This document shows, in pieces, positions 23,323 through 33,929 of a DNA stretch of 64,000 nt. The stretch is taken from contig WIDE01000050.1 of assembly GCA_015039315.1 (NCBI GenBank), positions 167,368-231,367 on the forward strand, given 5' to 3'. Every line of letters begins with the position of its first letter. Positions within the stretch are counted from its first letter, which is position 1. Below the pieces are notes generated by a model. It was not told where the DNA came from. It worked only from the letters and a program-made list of their open reading frames with translations, and made no database searches. The stretch comes from Clavulina sp. PMI_390 (lineage: Eukaryota; Basidiomycota; Agaricomycetes; Cantharellales; Hydnaceae). Made by a program: the position numbers and the translations under genes.

Positions 23323-25647
23323 CTATGCAGCTGCAGCAGGCACGAGCCCATTCGCCACATTAGCGATCTCGCGAACCGGGGTGGACAACTTCTCACCACC
23401 GTTTACAGCATGTCCATTGCCGTTTTCCATGACAGGAGCAGCGCTAGAAACCTCAACGTCTGGCGCAGAAGCAAACGCAGGGCTGTCAGCAAGGTCCCAG
23501 AATGGCTGGAAGATCGCGTCCGAGTTCTTGAAGTCGTTGTGGACGATGTTGACGAGGAAGTAGTCGTCCATCATCGCGGTGATGAGCTTGTAGGGCACGG
23601 TGTCAGGCTCATAGATACGTGCCCACTGGCGGCCTAGCTCGAAGGCCTCATCCTGTGTGACACAAGTGTCAGACATTAAGTCAATGTGCTGCAAGATAGA
23701 CAACAAGCAGGCAAGTCTCGTACCTTCCAAGCCATGAATGAGACAGCCTCCACCACGGTGGGCTGGATGATCTCCTTGCCAGGGAACACACCCCACGTCA
23801 CTGCATTAGGACCTTCTGTCGTGTTGTTCGTGCGCAGATCGCCAGTTTTGTTGATTGCAAAGTAGGTGATGTTTGAGTCGCGCGAAATCTTCTCAACTAG
23901 CAGGTCGAGCTTCGCGGGAGAGACGAAGAACTCGAGGTACGCCTGACGAATCAAACGGGATAATGAGCAATTGTTCCAATGCAGTACAAAAACCCAATTG
24001 AAAAGACGCACTTTTTGGTAGACATATCCGTTCACTGGGCCCCACCCGTGCACCTTGTCAGAGCTGGGCGCGCCATTCACGGCTGGTTGTGAGTTGATAC
24101 TGAGGAACCCTAGGTCGTTCATGCGCGCCAGTTGGGTGCTGATCACCGTCGTTTCCGATGACGGGCGCTGGTCGGACCAGGGCAGAGCAGCCAAGGTACC
24201 GCGACAGAAATCCGCAAAGAGCTTGAAGACCTCTGATGTTGTGGTGGGCTGACCCCAGAGCTGAAGGGCTTGCTCTTTCTGTTGGTCAAAAGCTAGTTAG
24301 CAATGTCGACAATCGATGCGTAGAACGTAGGGGCAACCCACGGTTTGCTTGATCCAGATACCGTAGCCGTCCAATTCACCATAAGCAGGACTACGAGAAT
24401 CACCGAATCGACCGTTGGGGTATTCATCCCAGTTCTCAGTTCGCGACAAGTACGACTTTGTCCTGTTGGCCCAGAAGATTGGGCGAATCGTCTCTGTGCG
24501 ACGAGATGGAGTAAGGGACTGTGATGAAGGAGATTAGTGTCATAGCTAGAGCGTGGATGTGGCACCGCACGTACCTGGCGCCATGGGAGAGGCTTGATCA
24601 CCTCGACACGAGGCATGAGCTGGAGCTCCTGGAGGAGCATCCTTGTTCCTTTCTCGAGGTTCATGGTATAGAAGTGCAGACCCTTGATTCCAACGCCCGC
24701 AGCGAGGATGTCGCGACATAGCTTGGCTACGAGCTTGGTACCCTGGGCCCTGACTTGCTCATCATCATTCTTGATCGGCTCCAGGATGTCCAAGTATGAC
24801 TGAGGGATGATCGTATTCGCCAACTGCGTGGCACGCATGAATCCGTTCCACGTTTGGATAGGGTTGATGCCAGGGATGATCGGGGCAGTGATGCCCGCCG
24901 CACGGACAGCCTTCACCCACTTGACGAAGATGTCCACGTCGTAGAACATCTGCGTGAAGATGAGGCTGCACCCCGCATCGATTTTTTCCTTTAGCCACTG
25001 TATCTCCTGTGCAAACTCGGCCTCGGGGAGCTCGGCCTGCTGCGGGAACCCAGCGACGGCGATATCAAAGTAGTCCCCGTACAGCGAGCGAATGTGCTTG
25101 ACGAGGTCGATACCGTGCTCGAAACCACCCTCGACTTTGGACCACGTGTCTTGGCCCGAAGGAGGGTCACCTCGAAGGGCAAGGATGTTGCGGCACCCGT
25201 GGGCCTTGGCTTCGCGCAGCGCAATATCCACCTTTTCGGCGGGCATGTTGGTGCAGGTGAGGTGCATGCATGTCTCGATTCCAATGAGTGACTGGCAAGT
25301 CCGAACCAGCTCCGAAGACAAATCAGAAGTTCGTCCGCCGGCATTCCTGGAAAAACGACAGCAGTCCACGTCGATTGCAGGCGAGGAATTAGCTTTCAGA
25401 TTCACTACGGTAAAAATTTCAGAGCGTACCATGTAATGTCTATGAATTCTGGTCCGTAACCGCGCATGCGCTCTATACGATCCACGAGGTTTTGCAAGCC
25501 CTAGGGTGCAACGATGGTTTCAGATGGCTAGATCACGACACAGACTACCAGCAAGCATACCTGAGCCGTTCGTGGAGGAAAATATTCAAAGGACCACCAT
25601 GTGCGGCCCTCGCGCTCAGCATCGAGGAGTTTTTGAGAGATCTTCAT
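23323..25647 (-). CDS. MET13: Methylenetetrahydrofolate reductase
   Basis: Flavoenzyme of cytosolic one-carbon metabolism that reduces 5,10-methylene-THF to 5-methyl-THF for methionine synthesis. The true start is ATG 25647 in an 87-base first exon (25561-25647, [20 protein letters not shown], then EYFPPRTAQ). Exon 2 is 25430-25500 ([20 protein letters not shown]) and exon 3 is 24575-25346. Exon 3 carries [10 protein letters not shown], the family motif [21 protein letters not shown] and [11 protein letters not shown] of the TIM-barrel catalytic domain. The remaining exons encode the eukaryotic C-terminal regulatory domain ([72 protein letters not shown]). After the conserved region comes a short alanine-rich tail ending NGLVPAAAA, stop at 23323. 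Fungi usually have two paralogues (MET12 and MET13 types). I use the MET13 name loosely and cannot exclude MET12. Confidence 0.95.
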
Positions 25648-26213
25648 TCGATCCAACGAGGTGAGTCAGAAATGTGGAGAGAAAAGTGAGGAGAAGAGGA
25701 ATCTATGGGTCGGAGAGCAATTCTAGTCGCGAAAAGATTTCCAAAGAGGCCTGGCGTTCAACGAGAACAGCAAAGCCCAGCTTGTGTGGAAGGAAAGAGA
25801 AAGAAAGACAAGACTGGGGGAAAACACAAATTATATTGAATGGGGCCATTTCACAGCCACCATCATCGTCCGATCCATGTTCGATTTTTCCCGTGCCATC
25901 TGGCAGGCAGGCATCTGGCCAGTTTTGAGAAAATGTATAAAACGCATATATGTGGTACGAGTCTAGATCTCCCGCATCAACCTTTTTCAGATCTGAGGCA
26001 GAGTGTATCTCATGCTGCAGTACAGTGCCAATGACGAACGGGAAATAATCTTCGCAGGGCCAATAATAGGTGGGAGCGAGCTATTATATTAATGGAGTAT
26101 GAAAGAAAGCCAGATAGTGTACAACAAGTGGATGCCTCATGCCGAGTAGTCCAGTTTACCTAAACGAGCGTTCAATAGTGATAAGTACGATGAAAGCAGA
26201 TGAACGAAATTAA
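25648..26213. other. Intergenic: MTHFR promoter side and RPT4 3' flank
   Basis: 566 bases. Short plus-strand frames (25674-25928, 25840-26034) have no domain and I see no spliced gene. Confidence 0.5.
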
Positions 26214-27847
26214 TCACTCACTCTCGTGCTTCTTAGCTTCACCAACTTTCCGTGCAGCCTTGTTCAGATCGTCTTGAGTAACATAGTCACTAAACCGGGA
26301 TACTGTCAGTTCGCAGGCCTGCCAAGCTCAAGTAAAGAAGAACTTTGCTCACCGATCTTCCCGAATGGCAAACATTCCAGCTTCCGTGATAACATTACGC
26401 ATATCAGCGCCGTTGAATCCATCGGAAAGCTACATGTTCAGAAGATAGTTAGGGTTGAGGTTCTCGCCAGGAGGACACGACGCGTACGAACCTTTACAAT
26501 CGCCTCGTAGTCGATATCCCCGCTCTTGTTCACTGGGGCAGCATGAATCTTCAGGATCTCAAGGCGGGCCTGCTCGTTTGGCAAGGGAATCTCAATCTTC
26601 CTGTCCAAACGACCAGGTCGCAACAGAGCAGGATCGAGTGTATCCGGTCGGTTTGTTGCCATGATGAGCTTTGTCCTCCCTAAGGTGTCGAAACCGTCCA
26701 TTTGATTCAGGAGCTATATTGGATAACGCATGTTAGGGCTAGCCTGAACCCCAAGGAAATACCACAGCAGAGAATGGACGAAGGAGCGCACCTCCATGAG
26801 TGTTCGCTGAATCTCACGATCAGCACTCGTCCCTTCACTGAACCGTCTCCCGCCAATAGCATCAATCTCGTCCATGAATATAATGCAGGGCTCATGCTCC
26901 CTTGCATACGCAAACATCTCTCGGACAATCCTAGCGGACTCGCCAATGTACTTGTCTACAATCGCGGAGGAAACAACCTTGAGGAAGTTGGTGGAAAGGG
27001 TGGCAGCGACAGCACGTGCGAGGAGGGTTTTCCCTGTGCCGGGTGGGCCGTACAGGAGCACACCCTTGGGAGGCTTGATGCCTACACGTTGGAAAAGTTC
27101 GGGGTTCATGAGGGGAAGTTCGATCATCTGCAAGAATATAAGCGAACACAAGGATCGGAAGTGGTTTTAGTATCATCTAACCAACGCCAATTGGGTAATG
27201 GGGCTCGACGCACCTCTCGCAATTCGCGGACTTGCTCGCCAAGGCCGCCAATCCCAGCAAACGACACGCTCCCAGGATCTTCCAGACTCATGTTATACAC
27301 CAACGGATCAACCTCCCTTGGCAATATCCTCATAACGGTCAAGGTGGTCATATCGAGACTGACGCGAGTCCCAGCCTTCAGCTTGTCGAGCGGGAGGGTG
27401 GGGCGGAAGGAGACAACATATCGGGGTCCAGAAGAGGCTTTTACAATGACTATTGGGTGGATAGTCCAGGAGCGTCAACTATTTATTCATTCATGGTAGG
27501 AATGCAGAATAATACCCACAGCGCTCATCATCCAATTGCTTGAGCACCTCACCGATGATCTGACCAACAGACTGAACGGCTTTTATGTCCTCTTCTGTTT
27601 TCTCAAATTCCTTCTCCAGATCCTTGATGGAGAACCGAGCTTTCGAATAGATGATCGACGTTAGGGGGGTCGAAACAATGCTAGAGCCACGCGCGACATA
27701 CTTTGCTTCAGGCGTTCGCTGAGAGTTTCGTGTTCTCGCAGTTTCTAAGCAATTCAAGCCAATTAGCACTAAGGAACGGCACATAATGCAACGAAGAGAC
27801 CATACATTGCGATACGCAGTGAGGGCGTCAGTCTTTCGTTGGTCCAT
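26214..27847 (-). CDS. RPT4: 26S proteasome regulatory ATPase Rpt4 (PSMC6)
   Basis: AAA+ ATPase of the 19S base ring, which unfolds ubiquitinated proteins and feeds them to the 20S core. The start is ATG 27847 ([14 protein letters not shown]), followed by a second exon [14 protein letters not shown] and then the coiled coil [18 protein letters not shown]. Next come the OB-type strand region ([20 protein letters not shown]), Walker A GPPGTGKT, pore loop [14 protein letters not shown], Walker B IIFMDEID, and the second region of homology with [21 protein letters not shown]. The end, [20 protein letters not shown] then [19 protein letters not shown], lacks the HbYX tail. That fits Rpt4 rather than Rpt2, Rpt3 or Rpt5. 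TGA is at 26214. Introns are short. The gene is divergent from the SUMO gene. Confidence 0.95.
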
Positions 27848-27994
27848 TTGTCGAGAAGAGTTGGGTCGAGGACGCGTCAGTCGCAATTCAACGGGAAATG
27901 CCGCCGTGACCGAGCGATTGAATTGTGCTCGACCAGCCATTCGAAGCCCTCCCAAAACCTCCTTCATCCAGCTACCACTTTCCACCATTTTGTA
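27848..27994. promoter_or_regulatory. Short shared promoter between RPT4 and the SUMO gene
   Basis: Only about 147 bases separate the RPT4 start (minus) and the likely SUMO start (plus), so both promoters must overlap here. I did not find a clear match to the proteasome-associated control element. Confidence 0.5.
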
Positions 27995-28870
27995 ATGACT
28001 GTAGAAGAATACGAAGTCCGTAATTTTTGCGTTTTAGTATTCTCGAAAGAATTACCAACGCCCGATCATTCCTTCACCGTCGAAACTGTCTGATGGCTCG
28101 GGCTCGCAACAGGGCCAAGGGTCTGGCTCTGGCACTGGCGGTAATGGCGATCCTCCGGCAAAAGGAGAGAAAGTCCTCCTCATTGTCCAATTTGATGGCA
28201 AATGTACGCAGCCTTCATGCCTTTAGAATATTCTCTACCTCACCACCACCTGCTTCACCGCCTCAACCACTCAGCCGTAAAGTTCAATCTCTGTAAGAAA
28301 GCACCTGATAACATACATGCATCGATCCATCGGCTCACTTCGTCTCTATATAACCCCTATTGTTAGCCAAAACTGCCCCACTAAAGAAGATATTTCGCGC
28401 GACAGAGGTGTGCTCTCGATTCCTGTTTCCTACATAACGAGGAACCCAACTCCAGCTAACCTCAATCCCGCTGAAGAAACAATTTGGGATGGAACCAAGT
28501 GAGCTGCTATAATCACGTGAAGTACATGGGGGCGCGATGATGGTGCTAACACCTATACTCCTACAGTGACCCTAAAGTTCACCTTTGATGTATGTCTTGT
28601 TGACCACCGGAATATTTTTTGCCTAACAAGCAAAACATCTTCTTCGTACGATGGTAGGGAAAGACTCTCAATGATGAGGATTCGCCCCTCGAGGTAAGTC
28701 GATGATCCCCAATCTGGCCACACATTAGCATACATTCTGCCGTAGCATGAAATGGAGGATGAGGACCTTATTCACGCACACACACCCCAAGTGAGTCTGG
28801 AAAAATCAGCTATGCTTGTTTATCGGACTCTCTAACTGGAGATGTTTTGCAGATTGGCGGAAGCTATTAG
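27995..28870 (+). CDS. SMT3: SUMO (small ubiquitin-like modifier)
   Basis: Ubiquitin-like protein conjugated to lysines of nuclear proteins. It is coded by very small exons: 28038-28203, 28275-28292 (18 bases), 28367-28407, 28477-28498, 28567-28589, 28658-28693, 28746-28790 and 28853-28870. They join in phase to 122 residues plus the stop. The order is a Gly/Ser/Gln-rich flexible N-terminus, [19 protein letters not shown], the helix [18 protein letters not shown], then [31 protein letters not shown] and PQIGGSY. The GG is followed by two residues that a Ulp-type protease would remove. The first exon is uncertain: no ATG lies in frame after 28038. The best start is ATG 27995, using an intron of only 34-37 bases, or the start lies further upstream. 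Confidence 0.9.
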
Positions 28871-29146
28871 CGCTCTCAGATTCCAATATTGTACAGCAGT
28901 GTTTGATCTGCCAGTCAGGCGACTTCCTTCCAATACCCCTTCCTTAGCATAATTACTCTGTTAATCATGTACCTTCTTGATGGATGTCCTGCTTTTTGCT
29001 CTTTTGCTGCCTGTATTTTTGACGACGAATGCATTGACACTGAAAGACTAATGAAACTGAAATACAACAAATGCCGAACAAAATGAATGATGGTGTAGTA
29101 AATGAGGAGCAAAAGAAACAAAGTAAGGCCGAGAGAGAGAGAAAAC
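28871..29146. other. Convergent intergenic region, SUMO and copper ATPase
   Basis: 276 bases between two facing stop codons. It holds only the two 3' UTRs as far as I can see. Confidence 0.5.
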
Positions 29147-32100
29147 CTAGACAGCCTCCATGGGTACTTGATCGTACCCGGCGGTGCTGGGGCGTGCCCT
29201 CCACCTGACAGTGTCCCTAAGCACGCCCCAAATACCACTTGAGACGTCCTTCACAATGAAGACGAAGCCCTTCTTTTCTGGTGCTTTGGATCCAACGAGC
29301 ACGCTGGAAGCAGGACGCACCCAGAACCTGAGGAGCAAGCTGCTGGTGACGACGCTGACACTGCTGAACGCCATGGCTGCGGCCGACGTCATTGGGTGCA
29401 GATGCCAGCCCCAGGGAAGGAAGACGCCCATGGCAAGTGGGATGGATATGATGTTGTACGCACATGCCCAGACGAGGTTGCGCATGATGGTTGCAAAGAT
29501 GGATCGGGAAAGGTCGAGAGCGGCGACGACGTCGAGGAGGTCTGAACGCATAAGCACGATATCCGCCGCCTCAACTGCGACAGATGTGCCTGAGGAGAGC
29601 GCAATACCGACGTCAGCGGCGACGAGGGCTGGTGAATCATTCACACCATCGCCAACCTAAACATGGAGCAAAAACAACTGACAGTCAGCCCAGGGCCAAG
29701 ATGCATGCTGAAAACCCAATACGTACCATCGCGACACCGCCATCCTTTCGGTCAATCAGTTCCTGAATAATCTTTGCCTTGCCCTTGGGGCTGACACGGC
29801 TCCATACACACTCCTTTGGAATACCAACCTCGCGCGCAACAGCCTGAGCAGTTGACTCAGAGTCACCAGTCAACATGCAAACCTCCACACCCATCTTCTG
29901 CAGGGCCTTGATGGCCTGCTTCGAGCCCTCTTTCGGTCGATCTGATAGAGAGAGCGCGAGGACGGGCCGGGTGGATGTTGATTGTTTGGAGGGCGAAACG
30001 GAAGCGAAAATGACAGTGCGGCCAAAGTTGGACTCGTGCTCCTCAAACTCGGAAAGCGAGGCTGGCATAGATGCGGCAAAGTCCATGGGCTTTGATGAGG
30101 AAGAGGTGCCTTGTGAAGTAACGAACGATGATGTCCCGACAAGGACCTCGTATGTAACGCTAGGAGAGTCGGAGGTATTCGAACGTATTGAGGCACGGAT
30201 GCCGGCACCAGGGACGCTCTCAAAGTCAAGAACCTCGGCAGATGGTGCAGCAATTCCAAGATTCTGGATTGCCTCCTTGCCATACGCAGCCGTTGCGCGA
30301 GCCAGAGGATGCTCGGAGAGCGCCTCAGCAGCTGCCACAAGAGCCAGAACGGTAGCGCGGGTCGTTGTACCGTCCAAAACGGGTTGAGCGAGTGACGAGG
30401 GAGCACGAGGGGACGCAAGGGTAGCAGCAGCCTCAGGGAGGCCTTGCTCGTCGCGTGCCCAGCCGACTGCGACGACGGTCAACTTGCCCTCGGTGACAGT
30501 GCCAGTCTTATCAAAGACGACACGGCGGACATGGCGGGACGCTTCAAGGGCACCGGCACCTTTGATGAGAATGCCGTTTTGTGCGCCGACACCAGTACCG
30601 ACCATGATGGCGGTAGGGGTAGCCAAGCCAAGGGCACATGGGCATGCAACAACGACGACAGAGATGCAGAGCTTCAAGCAGATGGCAAAGTTGCTCGATG
30701 CGTGCTGGTGGAAGATGCTAGGGAGCTGCTCGGGAGTGCAAACGCTAGTGATGATGAGCCAAGCGATGAAGGTGAGAGACGCAATGATGAGCACGACAGG
30801 GACGAAGATACCCGCAACACGGTCGGTGAAAGCCTGAATGGGTGCTTTGGATGTTTGGGCATCCTCAACAAGCTTGACGATCTGTGCAAGGGCGGTATCC
30901 TTTCCTGCGCGAGTAACAATCATATCGAAAGCGCCAACACCATTGACCGTTCCGCCGATAACGGAGTCGCCCACTTGCTTGACAACAGGAATAGGCTCTC
31001 CTGTGACCGCGCTCTCGTTGACAGATGAAGAGCCGCGCAAGACGGTGCCGTCTGCGGGGATCTTGTCGCCTGGGACAACCTTGAGGGTGTCGCCAACTTG
31101 CAACAATTCAGTGCCGATCTTCTTCTCCTGGGTACAGTCCGGCGCATCCGTGTAGATGGTAGCCATTGACGGAGTGAGTTTCATCAGATCTGTGAGCGCG
31201 GCGGAGGTTTTTCCTTTGGCAGTGTTCTCCAGGTACCTTCCCATCGACACGAATGTGATAAGCATAGTGGAAGTGTCGAAGAATATTGTGGGACGGAAGT
31301 CCGCATCGGAATTAAACGGCGCAGCAACCATTCCAAGGAACGAATAGGTGAATGCCGACATGGTCCCGACAACAACGAGGACATCCATGGTCGCTGACCC
31401 ATGTCGGACCGACTTATACGCGGAACGGAAGAATCGTGCCCCTAGCCAGAATTGGACAGGGATAGTGAGGAGCAGGCAAAGGACATCGGTGAGGTAGATG
31501 CCTCGGATGAGACGGATTTGGGTGAATGGACGCATGAAAGGGATCATGGGGAAAATCATGGAGAGAAGGAACACAGGGATAGCGAAGGCACCGCTGACGA
31601 AGAATCGACGACGCCACGCCTGAATCTCCTTAGTCCTCGTAAGACTTTGCAGCTGTGTAGCATCACTCTCGTCGGCCGTAAGGACCGCATCGAAGCCGAG
31701 CTCTTCGATACGTTCGACCATGTCGCGAGGGCCAATGACGCTTCGATCAAATTCTACCTTGCAAGTCTCCGCCGCCAAGGAAACGACAACGCTAATGATG
31801 CCGGGCATCTGACCCAACTGAGTCTCGACAGTACTGGTACATGATGAACAGGTCATGCCATAGATCCGGAAAGTGACTGCATCGGTCCGAGTGACTGGAA
31901 TGTGCTCGGCGCCGAAGCCAATGTCTTCAATTTCGCTGATAAGTTTCTCCGGCGTCCATATCGAAGGGTCATACTCGATAATGCCACGCTCGGCGAGGAG
32001 GGCGACACGAACAGAATTGATACCATTCTGGCCACGTAACATTCCTTCGATGGACTGGAAGATGGATAAAGATTCGCAAAGTCAGCTCATTGTTCATGCA

Positions 32101-32339
32101 TCAGACGATCAGTGTGGGGGTTTGATCGTCATCACAACTCGTGGAAATCTTGGGAGACGAACCTCTACACAGGCCCCGCAGGTCATGCCCTCTATTCTCA
32201 ATTCGCATTTTTCGTTACTAGGAGACGATTTAGCGTCGGCATCAGGGAGGGAGATGTCGCCTCGACTCTTATTGAGTAGGGGGGAGTTGAGCACAAAGTT
32301 GGAGATAGCAGCAGAGAGCGGAGCAGTGAATTTCTCCAT
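29147..32339 (-). CDS. CCC2: Copper-transporting P1B-type ATPase
   Basis: Pumps Cu(I) into the late Golgi for multicopper oxidases; orthologous in type to yeast Ccc2 and human ATP7A/B. Three exons, 32163-32339, 29727-32054 and 29147-29656, give 1004 residues. Two N-terminal heavy-metal domains carry GMTCGAC and GMTCSSC; the first is split by intron 1. Then follow the membrane helices, the actuator motif VTGEPIPV, the metal-binding CPC helix ([15 protein letters not shown]), the phosphorylation site [11 protein letters not shown], the SEHPL motif and the hinge [10 protein letters not shown] (joined across the last intron). Last comes a C-terminal helix region containing [20 protein letters not shown], the usual copper signature. 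No break is seen. ATG 32339 is the first start in frame before the first metal domain. Confidence 0.97.
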
Positions 32340-33085
32340 TTGAGATAATTGATGGGTGGTGGTGGTGTGGATTGGGATAGTGAGATGTGGAGGATGTGAT
32401 GACTGAGCAAAGGAGCCAAGAATCGGCCGCCGGATACCCGTAGAGGAAGAACTGGAGGCTCAGAAGGTGAAGGCGATGTTAAACCAGCAACAAGACCCCA
32501 GAGAGTGCCTTTAGAAAGGACTTGGGCGCGCAATCCGGATCTATAGTGGTGAGCAAATACGCTAGACGGCTGTGTAAGCAGGTGGGATGTAATGCGGGCG
32601 GCGTAGTGAATGAGAGCACACCTCTAGTAAGTACAAGCGCCTAAATGTGTCAGGACCTGCCTGAGCCTGTTATTTGAATGATAGAGGAGGAGTTTAGGTG
32701 GAAGAGGAGGGGGAAGTCAAGACCAGCTTGGAAGTGATGGGCTTGGAGATGGACCGTCAACAACAAGACCAAATATTTGGCGCATCACTCGATGCTGTCC
32801 TCGAGCCAAACTAGCACCGAGACCCGTTTTGCATCATCAGCCAACGCATACATGTGGTACAACGTCGAAAGTGGACTGCCCATGCGCTATTTCTTCTGAT
32901 TTCAAATTGTATCCTGTTGGCTAACGTGCATCTCTGATTTGGTTTGGACGTTGCACCCATCGCGTAGTCAAGATATCATGGTAGAGTGACGTTGTCTAAA
33001 CTACGGGAAGTCGTTACACTGAGCGTATATGGTAGATGGTAAGAATCCAACAACCTAGTCCGAGTCCGTGAATAAATGCGCCACG
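32340..33085. other. Intergenic: copper ATPase upstream and GFA-1 3' flank
   Basis: 746 bases. The only sizeable frame (32198-32533, minus) overlaps the ATPase start in another frame. No domain, repeat or RNA gene was seen. Confidence 0.5.
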
Positions 33086-33929
33086 TTACGCCACTCCAGC
33101 CTCGGCATGCCATTCTGCCAGATTCTTGTCAGCAAAGCCCGGGAACACCTTCTTTTCGCCCTCAGGGAGATGCGCCCAAGGTAGCTTATGCTCCTAAATG
33201 ATATGCATTAGCCGTCTGTTAGGTACCTCATAAACACTATTCGCTCACCGCTTGGATAATGGTCTATAATGGTGTGAAGGGAGATCGTGAGTCTTATTTC
33301 GTCTTGCCTAAACGGGGAAACTCACCAGGGGCATGGGTTTATCCAATTTTGCAGGGTCTAGCAGCTCGGAATCGATCGCGGACGCGAGTGGCAAAACGAT
33401 TGTAGGCCTGACAACAGAAGAACGGCTAAGCATTACACCTTTGTTTTGCAGTAAACGGCAACCAACATTGGCTTGATTTTGAGTAGCAACATTGAGGAGC
33501 AGATTTTGCAAAATAGGCGCTCAGAGTTGTAGCTCACGCTGTCGCTGGAGTTTGCATCGGAAGACGGGGCACGATAGATGCTGAACAATGACCCGCCATG
33601 GGAGTTACATGTGTAAGTCTGACTTAACAACCACGGACGGAGTTTCTCACCTGATGTTTTCCTCGCCCTCTATCTTGAGCGTGTCCGCGAGACCCCCCAG
33701 ATAGATGGCGCCACCATGCCCACAAGTCTTGGAACAAATCCCACAAACACAGATCTGCAGATACACCCACTGTCAACACCCTCGCCGCCGCTGGAGGCGA
33801 ACACCCCGTCGGTCATAAAGTTCGACGCGACAAGATGGGTGGACTTACCTGGTATGGAACAGGCGCAAACGCGGTGACGGTGAACTGAACGGCACGGCAA
33901 TGGCAACTCCCTTTGAGCTCAGTCGGCAT
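33086..33929 (-). CDS. GFA-domain (CENP-V / glutathione-dependent formaldehyde-activating type) protein 1
   Basis: Small zinc protein of the Mss4-like GFA fold. The N-terminus MPTELKGSCHCRAVQFTV begins at 33929. Exon 2 gives CVCGICSKTCGHGGAIYLGG and LKIEGEENI. Exon 3 holds the later zinc pair FCKICSSML. The C-terminal part has PLASAIDSELLDPAKL, then HLPEGEKKVFPGF and a WHAEAGVA end, with TAA at 33086. The order and the ends match the gene at 37446-38392, so the two are paralogues. Exon 3 is less conserved than in copy 2, and reading after FCKICSSML departs from the usual pattern, so it may be diverging. Most fungal members have no known substrate. The formaldehyde-glutathione role applies to the founding enzyme only and is not claimed here. 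Confidence 0.8.

Noticed and set aside
24293..25432. MTHFR start at 25432 (MVRSEIF..)
   Set aside because: This ATG lies in an intron. Splicing 25430 to 25346 restores TWNAGGRTS, and two upstream exons give the conserved FEYFPPRT N-terminus starting at 25647.
29147..29656. Separate small gene for the C-terminal part of the copper ATPase
   Set aside because: The intron 29657-29726 joins it in phase to the main exon and completes [10 protein letters not shown].
30444..31028. 194-codon plus-strand frame
   Set aside because: Antisense to the copper ATPase catalytic region, with no recognisable product.
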